Assembly: GCF_028372415.1 (NCBI RefSeq)
Contig: NC_092872.1
Location: 260,859,008-260,923,007, forward strand
Length of the DNA: 64,000 nt
Direction: 5' to 3'
Source of the DNA: Notamacropus eugenii
Taxonomy: Eukaryota > Chordata > Mammalia > Diprotodontia > Macropodidae
Shown: piece after piece, positions 1 to 11,064 of the stretch
Numbering within the stretch: the first letter of the stretch is position 1
Layout of the letters: the number at the start of each line of letters is the position of its first letter
Notes under the pieces: generated by a model
What the model saw: the letters and a program-made list of their open reading frames with translations, nothing else
Told to the model about the DNA's origin: nothing
Database searches by the model: none
Translations under genes and position numbers: made by a program

Positions 1-106
1 TCAATAGAAATAACTCTTTTTGGTTACCCAACTATTCAAAACTTAATCACAACAGGAACATCGGAGTTGTTAGAAATGAGTTGCTAAGATGATGGGATGT
101 TTTTAC
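1..106 (-). other. MYPN: Start of MYPN intron 2
   Basis: On the minus strand the coding exon stops at an AAG|GTAAAA splice donor whose GT is at 106-105. Everything to the left is therefore the 5' end of the next intron. No further coding sequence of the gene is visible before the window ends. Confidence 0.8.
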
Positions 107-1018
107 CTTACTTGAGGTGGTGGAATTCCTACTACTATACAGTCCAACTGCACTCTAGTTCCTTCTGGAACTTCTCTGCTCCGTAGCTTTTGAGTAAACC
201 GAGGTGGTTGTCCCAGAGGCTCTTCATAGTACAAAGATGAAGGTGATGAATCCGGGGTGACATCAGTACTGGATGTTTCATTGGTAACTCGCTCAATTTC
301 CTGAAGTCTCTCAGCTTCCTGTTGTTCAAGAGCATGATTCACTGCATTATCTTGGGTGTCCTGAGGAATGGGGATGGGAATAGAAGATCTTTCTCGTCTT
401 TCTGACAGACCAGGAAAACTGGCACTGTTTTCCTGTGGGACTTTATTTTGAGAATCCAACTTGCTTTTGTGGTTTTTGCAGGTTCGGGGCCTGATTCTTT
501 TGGAGCTGTGGGCTTTGAACAGAGAAGATAGCTCTTCAATGAAATCAGCAGCCTTGTTTAGGAACACCTTTTTGGACTGGGTTTCTGAACTATACTGCGG
601 CTTCTTTGTCTCTTGAGTGCTTTCTTTGGAGTTGGCTTGAGTCTCAGGGTGATATTGGTAGAAGTTAGGATCAGAACTTGATTTAGTTGAATTTTTCACC
701 TGATCAGAAGAAAAATGCTTTCTAGACTGGGAGTCATCAGCTTTGCTCTCCATAGAGTCTTGATTGATGGCCAGCCTTGCTAGATTGACACTTTCGTCTA
801 ATTCTTCTTGACTCAGGAAAGCAGAAAGATCTGGAAGGTCATCCTGACCAACTACTCCTCCTCCCGAAGCTCCAGCAAGACTACCAAAATGGAAGGGATT
901 GGGGGTGGACTCTGCCCGGCTTCTTTCGATGTTTCCCCTATGCCTGGTTTCAGCTAAATAGCTTTCCCTTAGAAGCTGAGATATGGAAGTGGAAGCTTCT
1001 ATGTTGTCGTCTTGCATG
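107..1018 (-). CDS. MYPN: Myopalladin, first coding exon (exon 2), partial gene
   Basis: Myopalladin is a sarcomere protein of the Z-line and I-band that binds CARP/ANKRD1 through its N-terminal part and alpha-actinin and nebulin through other parts. The exon encodes the first 303 residues plus two bases of a split arginine codon. The ATG is at 1017-1015, one base after a splice acceptor, and the protein begins MQDDNIEASTSISQLLRES, which I recognise as the start of mammalian myopalladin. Other hallmarks are KKVFLNKAADFIEELSSLF in the middle, a charged probable helix (HALEQQEAERLQ), and QPPRFTQKLRSREVPEG near residue 270. That last segment opens the first immunoglobulin domain, and the first Ig cysteine (LDC) is present. 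The open frame runs upstream of the ATG to 1116, but that stretch translates the intron's pyrimidine tract and is not part of the protein. No frameshift or stop is seen, so the gene looks functional. The remaining exons lie off the left edge. Confidence 0.93.
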
Positions 1019-1075
1019 CTGATAACAAAGGAAAAAAAGAAAAAGAAAAGGAAAAGGAAAAAAGAACAACAGGAT
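1019..1075 (-). other. MYPN: Splice acceptor and long pyrimidine tract of MYPN intron 1
   Basis: Read on the minus strand, about 45 bases made almost only of T and C lead into TTATCAG directly before the exon, a strong acceptor. This fixes the exon start and means that the 5' untranslated region lies in one or more exons further right. Confidence 0.8.
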
Positions 1076-1276
1076 GACTTGGGGGGAGGAGCAGGTCTAT
1101 ATTTAATATTACACAATGGATTCTTAAGAACGTAAACCCCAAAGGGTCCATATTCTTGGTCAAATAGTGATGGTACCTAATTTATATCAGAGATCATCTG
1201 TGATCTTATAAATTACAAAATAAATTTAAACTACATGATATTTGACTAGAATTGGGAACACAGACATGAATTAGTC

Positions 1277-1520
1277 AACACGTAACAAGCATTTATTAAA
1301 CACTTAATATGTGTTAGGCATTTAATATCACAATCTCCGGATTGTGATGGTAAGACAATTGCCATCACAATCCTGTGATACTACATAGTGTTTCAAATCA
1401 ATCCATCAACAAACATTTATTAAGAGCCCACTGTGTGCCAGGCACTGTACTAAGCCTGGGGATACGTAAAGAGATAAAAGACCCCTCAAAGAGCTCCCAA
1501 TCTAATGACACAATTATATT
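1277..1520 (+). repeat. Two pieces of the 'tgccaggcactg' interspersed repeat
   Basis: Two neighbouring segments (about 1280-1325 and 1395-1520) carry the diagnostic run of an old mammalian repeat: an 'acatttattaa' stretch, then 'tgtgccaggcactg', then 'ggggatac', then 'caatctaatg'. The same family recurs at 28.7, 30.9, 41.5 and 45.9 kb. I do not assert the family name. Between the two pieces (1326-1372) lies a small set of mutually complementary 9-11-base words. Confidence 0.6.
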
Positions 1521-1723
1521 GAGAACAAATGTAATTCTAACCCACACATTTACTTCAATTGCTATTAATAGAAACTGATTATAATTACAGATATGGATAT
1601 ATGGTAAATCTGAACTGATCACCAAATTGGATATTCAGTCTTATGCAGGGAAGGTCTAGACATACAGGAATTTTTATCTTTTGACCAGAAACAAGGTATA
1701 TAAGTTTTGTTTTCTTATCCGTC

Positions 1724-1926
1724 CAGGGATGGGGAACTTGCACCCTCGAGGTCACATGTAGCCTTCTAGGTTCTTGAGTGTAGCCTTTTGATTGAGTCCA
1801 GGTTTTACAGAATAAATTCTTTTATTAAGGGGATTTGTTCTGTGAAGTTTGAATTTAGTCAAAGGGTTGCACTTGAGGACCTAGAGGGCCACATGTGGTC
1901 TCAAGGCCACATGTTTCCCACCCCTG
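1724..1926. mobile_element. Palindromic hAT-type miniature transposon
   Basis: A 203-base element starts cagggatggggaac and ends with the near-complement gtttcccacccctg. The two halves fold back on each other over most of their length: the 'cctcgaggtcacatgtagcc' arm pairs with 'ggccacatgtggtctcaagg', and the 'ttgattgagtcc' arm pairs with 'aatttagtcaaagg'. A terminal CAG-GG-type inverted repeat is typical of non-autonomous hAT elements. The 8-base flanks no longer match, which fits an old copy. It has no coding capacity. Confidence 0.7.
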
Positions 1927-3335
1927 GAATAGACATTAAGATTGTGCACTTCAGATATTTGAGGATTTTTGATATCATAAATGGAAATTGTTTCTATATC
2001 ATGAGTACTAAATTTTGAATAATAAAAATGTTACAAGATTTCATTTCCCAAGTACTGATAGTAATATTGAATGTTTTCCTTTGTTGAGTACTTTCCTATA
2101 TGGAAATACTTCTATATCTTCCTACCTTCTTATTATAGCAGTGGAGATTACTGATATGGAATATTGCATATAATGTTATACTTATTCTGTGTTGGTTACT
2201 TTTGCTGAATGGTTTCTGTCTTTTTTATTGTTTGTTATGAGGAATGGATGATTTTCCAGGAGGTGGAGGGAAAGGAATATACTGAGAAAAATATATGATG
2301 AAAAACTTCAGAAATCTGCTCAATTCTATGACCAGTCCTGGCTTTGGAAGACTGATGCTGAAGAACCTGCAACCTCTTGGCAGATAGGGAATAGAATAGA
2401 ATAGAATAGAAGAAGACATATAATGTCTGACATGGCTAATGTGTGAATTTGTTTTGCTTGATCATACATATTTGTGAAAATGCTTTTATTTTCCAGTTAG
2501 GTAGGGAAGCATTGTGGAAGAGGGGGCAGGTACTGATATTGATGTAACAGAAAAAAAGAAAAAGTGAAGGATTTTTAAAATAATAATTTAAAGTAATAAT
2601 TTAAAATAAAAGAAGAAAAATAAAAGAAAATGCAAGTTCAGAAGGTAGTACAGAGAAGTAGAGCAGTGTTGATACTATTGTATCATACTGTGTTAAAAAA
2701 ACCCAAAAAACAAAAATCCCGAGCTGCATGCAATAGCAACTCATGGTTTCACAATTGCTTTTTCTGTTCTTTGTATTATGTTCATAAGAAAGAAAAACTT
2801 ACAGAGAAAATAAACATGGGTAATATAAACACAGAAATTTTCAATAAACGTTTATTTTAAAACTCACAAAGATGCAGTTTTCATTCCTTATGTAGATCCT
2901 ATAAGGAAAGAAGGAAAGCAAGCTTCCAAATTCCAAGCAAGTAAAAAGACTTTTATGTGATTTATGACTAGACATTTACAAATATGTCTGCGTCTGTTTT
3001 AGGACATTGTGGATGTTGTTTGTCTTTTGTTTTTGACTTCAGGGAGGTGATACCATAGCATGCAAGTGAACTGGATTTAAGTGAGGGAGGGCTGTGATGA
3101 GTTACCAGCCTCATTTTCTCCTCCTAGATAGATTTTTTTTTGACTAGGTGAAGAGGCCATTCTCTGACTTATTTTTTTTATCAAACCTTAATCATTAAAT
3201 AGGCTTTGCCTCATTGACTGAGACCTGTTTAGAACATAAGACAATACATATAGGAATTAATTTTAAAATGTGGTGTATTTAGAGTACTGAGATTGATTTT
3301 AATTTACATATGCTTTACTATTTACAAATTACTAG
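1927..3335. other. Non-coding stretch, no gene seen
   Basis: AT-rich intron or intergenic DNA. A short 'gaatagaatagaatagaa' run sits near 2393-2412. The segment around 2425-2480 resembles the end of a repeat common in marsupials, but I cannot name it. An A-rich stretch lies at 2545-2700. Open frames here are short and unrelated to known proteins. Confidence 0.5.
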
Positions 3336-3470
3336 CTTCAAAACAACCTTGTAAGGTAAGTATTGTAAGTATTATCACAATTTCCATTTACAGCTTTAGA
3401 TAGGTCAAGTAACTTTGGAGGTCAAACAGCTGTTTGAATGGCAGACCTGGGGCTAGAACCCACAGGGTTT
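3336..3470 (-). repeat. MIR-like SINE remnant
   Basis: The segment reads as the reverse complement of an MIR-type SINE: a 'ccttgtaaggtaagtatt' part, then 'catttacag', 'aagtaactttggaggtcaaacagctg', and 'gaacccacagg'. It is strongly diverged. Confidence 0.55.
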
Positions 3471-4685
3471 TTTTTGTTTGTTTTGTTTCATTTGTATAAT
3501 TTCAGCAACATTCTTTATTTATACAAACTGTTACATTGCCTTCTCTTGAATGTAGAGTAAAATGAGATTCTTCCATTCATCAACAAACTTGTCCATATAA
3601 TCCATTAATGAGTAAATGGTGCCAGACTACATTTGTTCACCTGTCATTCTCTGGTAGATTGGGGTCAGTATTACTATTTTTTAGACCAAAAGAAAAATGA
3701 AGTGGCCTGACTCTTCACCAAGAGTTTTTCCACCATATCAGCATGTAAACAAAAGTACACAAAATTATTCTGGCATTATTTTCCAAACTCATTTGTGAGA
3801 TACACCAGAAAAGCAGAGTCTGCCACTTGACAAACTAGTTTCATTTAAGGAAAATGCTAGAAGCCTATGAGAGTAGACCCTAGGAAGCTTAGGGGGGAAC
3901 AGCAAGCTGGGGCTTGGACTGCCAGTTGTAAGGGATGGGAGTCAAAGGACATTAGCACAATAGCTCTGTACAAAGTCAAATTGGAATTCTATCTGCTTGG
4001 TTGCCTAGCTCTTTGAATTCTTGGAAAACCTTGGGCAGTATTTTGCTTGCTTGCTCCCTTGGATTCTGATCCTGTCACGCTTCTAAAATATAATTCTGGA
4101 ACAAGCATCTGGCCCCTGATCCTTGATTGACTGTTATTTAACCTCAACCCCTCCTCCCCAATTGTTTCTGGCCCCTCACTATTCTTTCAGGTTGCCCTCA
4201 CTCAGATCAGGTCATCCCACTGGCAGTGAAACCCAAGCCTTTCTTGGTGACTATTCCTTGCCTTGCCCCTGGATAGAACCAGAGGAAACAATATAATCAG
4301 TCTAATTATTTTATTATAGATCACAACTAAAAAAAAATTAAGACAAATATGTTCACCTTGATCATCTCAACTTATTTATTCTGAATGGTTTGGGGCTAGT
4401 TCCAAAATTCAGATACATTTTTTACAAATGAAGATTTGCTACCTGAACTTAGAGGTTTTGGAGGAGCCCAGAAATATATGAACAGGAATAGCGGGATGAT
4501 TGTGTGCTGCTTTGTGAAGTGACTATTTTTAATGTGACAACACTTATTCGGTTGCATAAGTTTGGTCATATTTATTTTAAAATTAGTCACATTCTTTTCA
4601 TATTTTTATCTTGCAGAGTATTGTATAGTATACTTTGGATTATATATGCTAGTAATAGCATGTGATTATATAGTCCTTTTTAAAA
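3471..4685. other. Non-coding stretch, no gene seen
   Basis: Nothing recognisable as a gene or repeat. It contains homopolymer T and A runs only (about 3462-3480 and 4329-4337). Confidence 0.5.
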
Positions 4686-4858
4686 ATGTCTTCCTCACAG
4701 ACTTCAGTGGTAGGTAGGAAAAGTATTGTTTACATTTTTTTGGATAAGAAAACTGAGACATGGAAAAGTTAAATGATTTGCTCAAGGCCTTCCAGTGAGT
4801 GGCCAACCTAGAACTCATCCCCAGGTCTTCTGACTCAAAGACCAATCCTCCCTCCATT
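4686..4858 (-). repeat. MIR-like SINE remnant
   Basis: Reverse-complement MIR pattern: 'gataagaaaactgagacatgg', 'gatttgctcaaggcc', 'gtgagtggccaacctagaac' and a terminal 'tcttctgactcaaagacc'. Confidence 0.6.
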
Positions 4859-4969
4859 TCTTACTATTATCTTCTAACTCTCCCACCCTCTTTCTCCTCC
4901 ACTTCTAGCAAGATTAAATATAAATCCTGCTTTAAATCTTGTTTGATATAAATGGGCTAAAGACTAAGC

Positions 4970-5160
4970 ATAATATGGTGAAAAAGAGTAGGGGACCAAG
5001 AGCCAGAAAAATGGGATTTTTATCTTGGCTCCACTACTTATTTAGCATGCACATTAAGAAGTATAGTTCCTCTGGGTCTCAGGTTCTTCACTAATAAAAG
5101 AAATGGTTTGTATTAGATGTCTTCTAAGGTCCTTTCCAGCTCTCAAGCTATAATATAAAT
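4970..5160 (+). repeat. MIR-like SINE remnant
   Basis: Forward MIR pattern: 'ggaccaagagcc', 'ggctccactacttatt', 'tctgggtctcaggttcttcac' and the 3' part 'tctaaggtcctttccagctct'. Confidence 0.6.
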
Positions 5161-5510
5161 TTGCATTAAAAGCCAAGTTCTTTTTGTTAAACATATTATA
5201 ATAATTTACTCTTGGTAGACATGGTATTTGTTGATTTATCAGGAATATAGAAGCACCATATTTTAAATATGCTGATAGTAAGACATGCTAAGTCTATGGA
5301 CTCACAAAGTATTCTTCCCATTCTCTCCCTACCCTCACCCTCAATATAAATACACATTTTCATTGCTGATTCTATTTTCCTTTTTTGGTTATTATTATAC
5401 CACACTTCCAACTCTAAGGGTCACTGACTGTAAGAGTTAGAGTCATCTTATGTGTTATGTGTAAAAGTAGGGCTAATATAGGTTAAGTTTGTCACCCCCA
5501 TTTAATCTAA

Positions 5511-5705
5511 AAGATTTAGAGCTAGAAGAGACCTCAGGAGACATCTAATCCAATCCATCTTCCAAGAGATGAGAATAAGGCCCAGGAAAAGGTTAAGGAC
5601 CTTTCCCAGGCTCATACAGGTACAATAAGGAGTAGACCTGTAATTGAAACCTAGGTAGGTCCTTAGATTCTGAATCTAGGACTTTTTCTGTTGCATTATG
5701 TTGCC
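5511..5705. repeat. Old LINE or MIR-like repeat piece
   Basis: It carries the pattern 'agctagaagagacctcagg', 'catctaatccaa', 'aataaggcccaggaaaaggttaagg' and 'gaaacctaggt', which belongs to a widespread old mammalian repeat (CR1/L3- or MIR-related). Related pieces sit near 45.0 and 53.3 kb. Confidence 0.45.
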
Positions 5706-6585
5706 TTCTGATCCCATGACTCCTGACACAAGAACATCTGAGTGAATAGGAAAGGGCACTGAAGGTCTCATCAAGGACACAGTTATTCTGCCCTTCTGAC
5801 AGTTACTGTCATGAAACCCTTTGATGTTCTTTGTGCCCAAGATCTTTGGCAGCATACAGCATGGCCTGACACACAAGAAACAAGGAACCCAAACACAGGG
5901 AAAGCCACCCAGGAATACAAGATCCCTGCTATTCCACCATTCTATCCATCACGTAGCTCTTGTTCTCTTATTACTCCTTTGAAGGACCATCTTGGGGAAT
6001 ATGATATAGTGGAATGGATCCAGCCAAAAAGTCTTATTCCTCTTTCCCTTTTGTGCTAATTTCAGTCAGCTACAACATGGAAGAAAAGCTAGTACCTTCA
6101 TCCAGGCTCCTTTTAGCAGTAGCTTTTTCATCCTCATGGCTCAGTTATCTTACCTTCTTAATTGTGGTGATTATTTCCTTGAAAAATTATGGGAGTTATT
6201 TTTATTTGTACTTCTATTTTCTCTATAAGGGATCCCTTTTCTTTAAAGAGCTTATAAATGCTTTACAAACATTAATTCTCTTAATATATCCCTGAAATAA
6301 ATTTCATACTTTATTTTTTATGAGTTCACCCTCCTTAAGTCCTTTCAAACTCAAGCTTAATTTATGTTCTACAAAAGTACCCATTAGATGCAGGGCAGAA
6401 ATTCTGAATTTCTAATTCAGAAAATAATGCAATGATTTCAGTTTTAAAGCCATTTTTAAGAATTTCTGATAGTGTAAATCAAATTTATAGTACAGTAATT
6501 TTAGTGAAGTTTATTGATAGCTGTTTTCTCTTTTATATACTTAACTTTGAATTATCTTCATTTTGGAAAATGAATCTACATTTAC
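5706..6585. other. Non-coding stretch, no gene seen
   Basis: No convincing gene, RNA or repeat. The two overlapping plus-strand open frames at 5811-6295 lack any recognisable domain and end in AT-rich sequence. Confidence 0.45.
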
Positions 6586-6775
6586 TGTGATACAGTAGAG
6601 AAGCATTACACTAGCAATTAGGAGTGTAATTCTGGCTGTGTACAAATGAGCGCAGAGACCTTGTTGGACTTCCTACTTTTGAGGGCCTTCAAGTGCCTAG
6701 ACTGTAAAATGAGGAAATTAAACTAAATGATTTGTAGGGTCTTTTCAAACCCTAAGATTCCATCACTAAGTTGTT
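6586..6775 (+). repeat. MIR-like SINE remnant
   Basis: Forward MIR-like pattern: 'gatacagtagagaagcatt', 'taattctggctgtgt', 'agactgtaaaatgagg' and 'gtcttttcaaaccctaagattc'. Confidence 0.55.
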
Positions 6776-7099
6776 TCTGTCCCTTCTCCTTTTACTCTTT
6801 TGGCAGTCATACTATAAAACCCTCTCCATCCTTGTCTAGTTTTTTGGGGGGCAGGGGGCAATTTGCCAGATTCCTAGAAAGTTATAGAGGGCTGACCTAT
6901 ATATTGGTCTACACATACTGGTTGCTTTTAGCTATGATTCAAAGGGTGCTAAATGGCTCTTGCTGTCTCCTCCATCGGCCTGCCAATGCCTGAAATTCCC
7001 ACCATTAGAATCATTATTCAGGCTAACATACTGTATTCAGAAAGCTGTATTAAAATGTAAATATATTAAGATACATTTAACACAGTAACTCAATAGCAT

Positions 7100-7390
7100 C
7101 CCTTGCCACATGACAATAATTTAATAGCTACATTTTTATATAGCACTTGTTACATACCAGGCACTGACCTAAGGACTTTATAATTATTATTTCATTTGAT
7201 CCTCACAAGAACCCTAGGAGTAGGTACTATTATTATTCCCATTTTACAGATGGGGAAACTGAGGCAGTAGCTGAGTGCCTTGCCTAAGGTCACACAGTTA
7301 ATAGGGGTCTGAAGACAGATTTGAACTCATGTCTTTCTGACTCCAGACTCAATTCTCTATTCTCTGCACTGGATGATCAGTTTTGGTTAC
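7100..7390 (-). repeat. MIR-like SINE with its 3' tail
   Basis: Long reverse-complement copy: 'tttatatagcacttgttacat', 'tttcatttgatcctcacaag', 'tattcccattttacagatgg', 'aaggtcacacagttaatagg', 'tttgaactcatgtctttctg'. It is one of five SINEs packed between 7.1 and 8.9 kb. Confidence 0.75.
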
Positions 7391-7439
7391 ACAGATAACA
7401 GGGCCCTAAGGGAATGAAAATTTAAAAAGGCAAACTTTG

Positions 7440-7655
7440 ACGGGTGAGAGGAAAATAATTGCTCACATTTATATGGGAATGTTTTACCATTTACAAAGTT
7501 ATTTCTTCCCAACAACACTGTGAGGTAGGGAGTACAAGTATTAAAATCTCAATTTTGTAGAATGGGTTCAGAGAATTGAGTGACTTACTTAGGGTCACAC
7601 ACTAATAATGACAGAACCAGAATTTAAGCCCTAGTCTCCATTGTGTCTATAGAGA
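7440..7655 (-). repeat. MIR-like SINE remnant
   Basis: A second reverse-complement copy with 'atttacaaagttatttctt', 'aacactgtgaggtaggg', 'gacttacttagggtcacac' and 'agaaccagaatttaagcc'. Confidence 0.65.
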
Positions 7656-7900
7656 CAGCTGGGCAGCTACGTAGAGCTGTGGATAGAGCTCTGGGTCAGG
7701 AGTCAGGAAAACCTGAGTTTTCAAATCCTGCCTCAGACATTCACTAGGTATGTGACCCTGGCCAAGTCACTTTACCTCTGTCTGCCTCAGTTGCCTCAAC
7801 TGTAAAATGGGGATGATAACAGTACCTACTCTGCAAGGTACAGCACTTAGTATGGTGCCTGGTACATAGTAGGTGCTGTATAAATGCCCTTCCTACCTCC
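7656..7900 (+). repeat. tRNA-derived marsupial SINE
   Basis: The head 'agctgggcagctacgtagag' and 'gtcaggaaaacctgag' followed by 'tcaaatcctgcctcagac' is a tRNA-like SINE start. It is followed by 'tgtgaccctggccaagtcac', 'ctgtaaaatggggatgata' and the tail 'catagtaggtgctgtataaa'. This head type is typical of marsupial genomes. It retains box-B-like 'gtttt(t)caaatcctgcc' but is a repeat, not a tRNA gene. Confidence 0.75.
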
Positions 7901-8305
7901 TAAAGACTTCAAGCTTAAATGGCTTTCCCTTGCTAAGGAAAGGTCCTAAGCTGAAGGCGTTGCCTGAAGAATACTGGAAGGGGGGATGACTGAGTGAAGA
8001 TAAACTTTCATGAACTTAACACTTGTGTCTAAGATTTGAAATTCAAGAGCTTTTTATTTCTGCAAATTAAGAAGCTGCCTTGGCCTTTTTTAGCCAGAGG
8101 TCTCTTCAGAGGAGGGCAGGGACTGATAAACTGACACTAATGAACTTTGACTTTTGAGCTTTATGGACATTTCTGAGCAATAACGTTTGGTCAAACTTTG
8201 TTTATGACTGAAAAGGAACACAATGGTAAAACTGGTAAGAATGTCTTTTCAATGAATGTTATCTTTGTGCTTGCAGTTTTAGCAGAGGTTAAGTCCCCAT
8301 CTGTG

Positions 8306-8560
8306 TGTATACTGTTATTCAGATGTGTCTTACTCTTCATGGCCCCATTTCAGATTCTCTTGGCTAAGATATTGGAATAGTTTGCCATTTCTTTCTCCAG
8401 CTCATTGTACAGATGAGGAAACTGAGTCAAACAGTGTTATATAACTTCTTCAGGGTCACACAGGTTGTAAGTGTCTGAGGCCAGATTTAAACTCAAGATG
8501 AATCTTGCTGACTCCAGGCACAGCTCTCTATCTACTGTGCCACCTAGTTGCCCTGCCTCT
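8306..8560 (-). repeat. tRNA-head SINE with RTE-like tail, reverse copy
   Basis: Read on the minus strand it has the tRNA-like head ending at 'ggcaactaggtggcacagta' (8534-8553 complement), a MIR-like middle, and a tail matching 'tgtcttactcttcatggcccc'. That tail is the RTE-type end shared with the copies at 48.9 and 52.0 kb. Confidence 0.7.
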
Positions 8561-8689
8561 TTGTGTATAATGTGATTTAATTCTGGTAATATAGGGTTGA
8601 GGGAGGAAGATTCTTTTATTGTAAAGTCTTAGACTTCACTAATTCAGGATTTATGGGAATATAGAATTTGTTGTGAGTCTGTTGAATTG

Positions 8690-8915
8690 TAGAATCAGTT
8701 GTGTCCAATGCTTTGTGACCTTGTGGACCCATAGCACACCAATACTGTTCATGGGGTTTTCTTGCCATTTCCTTCTCCAGTGGACTAAGGCAAACAGAGG
8801 TTAAGTGACTTGCCTAGGTCATACAGCTAATGTCTGAGACTTTATTTAAACTCAGATCTTCCTGACTCTAGACCCAGTACTCTATCCATTGAGCCACCTA
8901 GCTGCCATCTAGAGC
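8690..8915 (-). repeat. tRNA-head SINE with RTE-like tail, reverse copy
   Basis: Plus-strand pattern 'agttgtgtccaatgctttg', 'ccatttccttctccag', 'aagtgacttgcctaggtcat', 'ctcagatcttcctgactc', 'ccattgagccacctagctgc'. This is the complete SINE read backwards. Confidence 0.75.
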
Positions 8916-10035
8916 TTAATCTTATCTTTTTACTATTCATGAAAAAAGGATTTGCTGTACCTATTAATAGCATAAAATAATTGCTAAAGAAATCCTTAAC
9001 CTTATAAAGAAAAGAAAATTTAGGAAAAACACTCATTTACATGCAAACAATATGCCAATTCTAAAATTCCTCCTCATATATATACAAATATATATGTTAG
9101 ACTCTATAAGATATATTTTGTTAGCTTCATTTGATTCACTATTTATATATGAAAATGCTCTTCACTTAGTGTAGCTTAGCTAATAACAATGAGCCTAATG
9201 AATGCTAATAGAAATGGCTGTAGCAGGAAGCTAGGCACCAACTTTGCTGTAGAATAATTTAAATGGGGTCCCCCCCCCACAACCTATATGGCCAGTAAAT
9301 GAGTGAAATGAGTACCTTGGCGAGTCCAGTGAGAAGGAACAGCATGAACACTGAGGGTCAGCAACTTAGAAGATTTGTCACAAACTATTCTTTACTATAA
9401 AATTGGGTATTCAGTGGATCTGTACTTCCAAGTTGATGAATAAAGATGGATCTTATCAGAAGGGTGTGGAAAACTGTAGTTATGTTAGAAGAGTCTTCGA
9501 GGTCGATGTGTTAGTGACTGAGATTGCTTTTTCCCTCCACGAGGCAGTTCTATCTATAGTTTAAGTTTTTGTCTAAGCTGATCCCTATCTTTTTGTCATG
9601 AGGTATGTCAAATGTCAGTGGATGCTTAGATAACAATGATTAAGATGTGGTGGGAGTGCTCTACCAACTTCTACATTTGTAGGGGGCTCTAGAACATGCT
9701 ACATATTTCTTTTATCCAAAAGGGATGGCTATTCCTAGAGAAATAACAATATACACTGCACTTCTAGTTTTTTCAAGAGGCAAAATACAACTTTGTGCCT
9801 AGTGTGGTTTTAGGGGAAGTTTTATGAAAAGTTTCTCATCTATCCTCTACATCTTCATTAGCTGTAGAGATGACCATGAGTTTTGAAGGATACACTAATA
9901 TAGCACAAACTTAGCCAAATTCTACCAGACTGGAAAGTTTTGAACATGGTCACACTGCCAGATTGTCTGCCACCTGAAGGCAGGCCAGTGTAAGTACAGA
10001 GAGGCTCATCACTAGAGACTTGATTACTCATTGAT
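8916..10035. other. Non-coding stretch, no gene seen
   Basis: No gene or named repeat is recognised. A run of C lies at 9270-9278. Short AT microsatellite-like sequence lies around 9075-9100. Confidence 0.45.
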
Positions 10036-10400
10036 GGATTCTTGAACAGAATAATAGAATCTCAGAGTTGGAAGGGAAAGATCTTGTACATGAATGAGGA
10101 TCCCTTAGACAACAACCCCAACAATTAGTCATCCAGTCTTGACTTGATAACCTCAAGTGAGAGAAGACCTTGCTCTCCAAAAAAACCTCATTCAATTTAT
10201 GGATAGCTCTAATCATTAAGTAGTTGCTGTTTCCATCAGGATATGGCTCTCTGCAATTTCTAAATACTCACCCCAGATCTGTCCTATGGGACGAAATGGA
10301 ATAAGTCTAATCTCTCTTTGACATGATATCCCTTTATATACTTGAAGAGAGTCATAATTTTCTCCCTGTTTCCTCTTTTCACAGACAATAGGGACCAATG
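10036..10400 (+). repeat. CR1/L3-like LINE remnant
   Basis: The series 'aatctcagagttggaaggg', 'gatcccttagacaacaac', 'gaagaccttgctctcc', 'ggatagctctaatcattaag', 'gtctaatctctctttgaca', 'cccttt(a)tatacttgaag' follows the well-known order of an old mammalian LINE 3' region. I think of it as CR1/L3-like, but the exact family should be confirmed. Confidence 0.5.
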
Positions 10401-11024
10401 AAGCAGATTAAAAACATAAAAATGACCTTCAGCCCCTCCACAGAGATGCAAAAAATGGTGCTAAATATATATTTTCAGGCTCTTAGAAATGATAATTCAA
10501 CTCTTGGTACTCTATATGTGAATTACTTGTCCAACAAGTAATTTGTAGTTTGTACATGACCAAAAGAACTGAATTACATCTGTAGTGATATTCTTATTAT
10601 AAGATATGAAAACTGTACGATATGATGAACTTCTAGCTAAATGGAAGAATGGCTCACAAGTTCTCCTCCTAGGTGGATAAATAACTTGGGAGAGTGCTTC
10701 CAATACATGCCTATGGGAAAGAAAACTAACTTGGCCATCTCACCTAAAAGTGCTCATGATGAACATTGGCAAAAAGACCGCCTTGAAGATGGTTGCAGCT
10801 TAAGCACCAATATCTGCTATGGGAGGATGAAGAAGCAGTGAAATTCTACAAAAAAACCTGACAAGAATTTTCAAACTTTGATATCTCTGTATTCTGTGCT
10901 TTCAATGTGAAGGTGAGTACAGGGAGAGAGTGTATGTGGTTCAGTACAAAGAGAGAGACATGGTATAAGAAATGACAGAGGGCAAAGGCTTATAGAGAAC
11001 CCAGAAGTCTCATACCTGTGTATC
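10401..11024. other. Non-coding stretch, no gene seen
   Basis: A 66-codon open frame at 10641-10841 has no recognisable domain. No repeat family is identified. Confidence 0.4.
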
Positions 11025-11064
11025 AAGAATGTTTTCAAAAAAAAAAAAAAAAAGAATGTTTTCT
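11025..11064 (+). mobile_element. A-tail-only insertion with 12-base target duplication
   Basis: The word aagaatgttttc occurs at 11025-11036 and again at 11053-11064. Between the copies lie 16 A residues and nothing else. This is the footprint expected of a LINE-driven insertion in which only the poly(A) tail was copied. The alternative is chance duplication next to an A run, but an exact 12-base repeat touching both ends of the run argues against it. Confidence 0.7.

Noticed and set aside
1019..1116. Extension of the MYPN frame upstream to a methionine at 1116
   Set aside because: The extra residues translate the pyrimidine tract before the splice acceptor. The known protein starts at MQDDN.
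7656..7760. tRNA-like sequence, possible tRNA gene
   Set aside because: The tRNA-like head is joined to a SINE body and tail. The same head occurs in several dispersed copies.
10641..10841. Possible processed pseudogene (66 codons)
   Set aside because: No protein family recognised, no A-tail and no target duplication seen.
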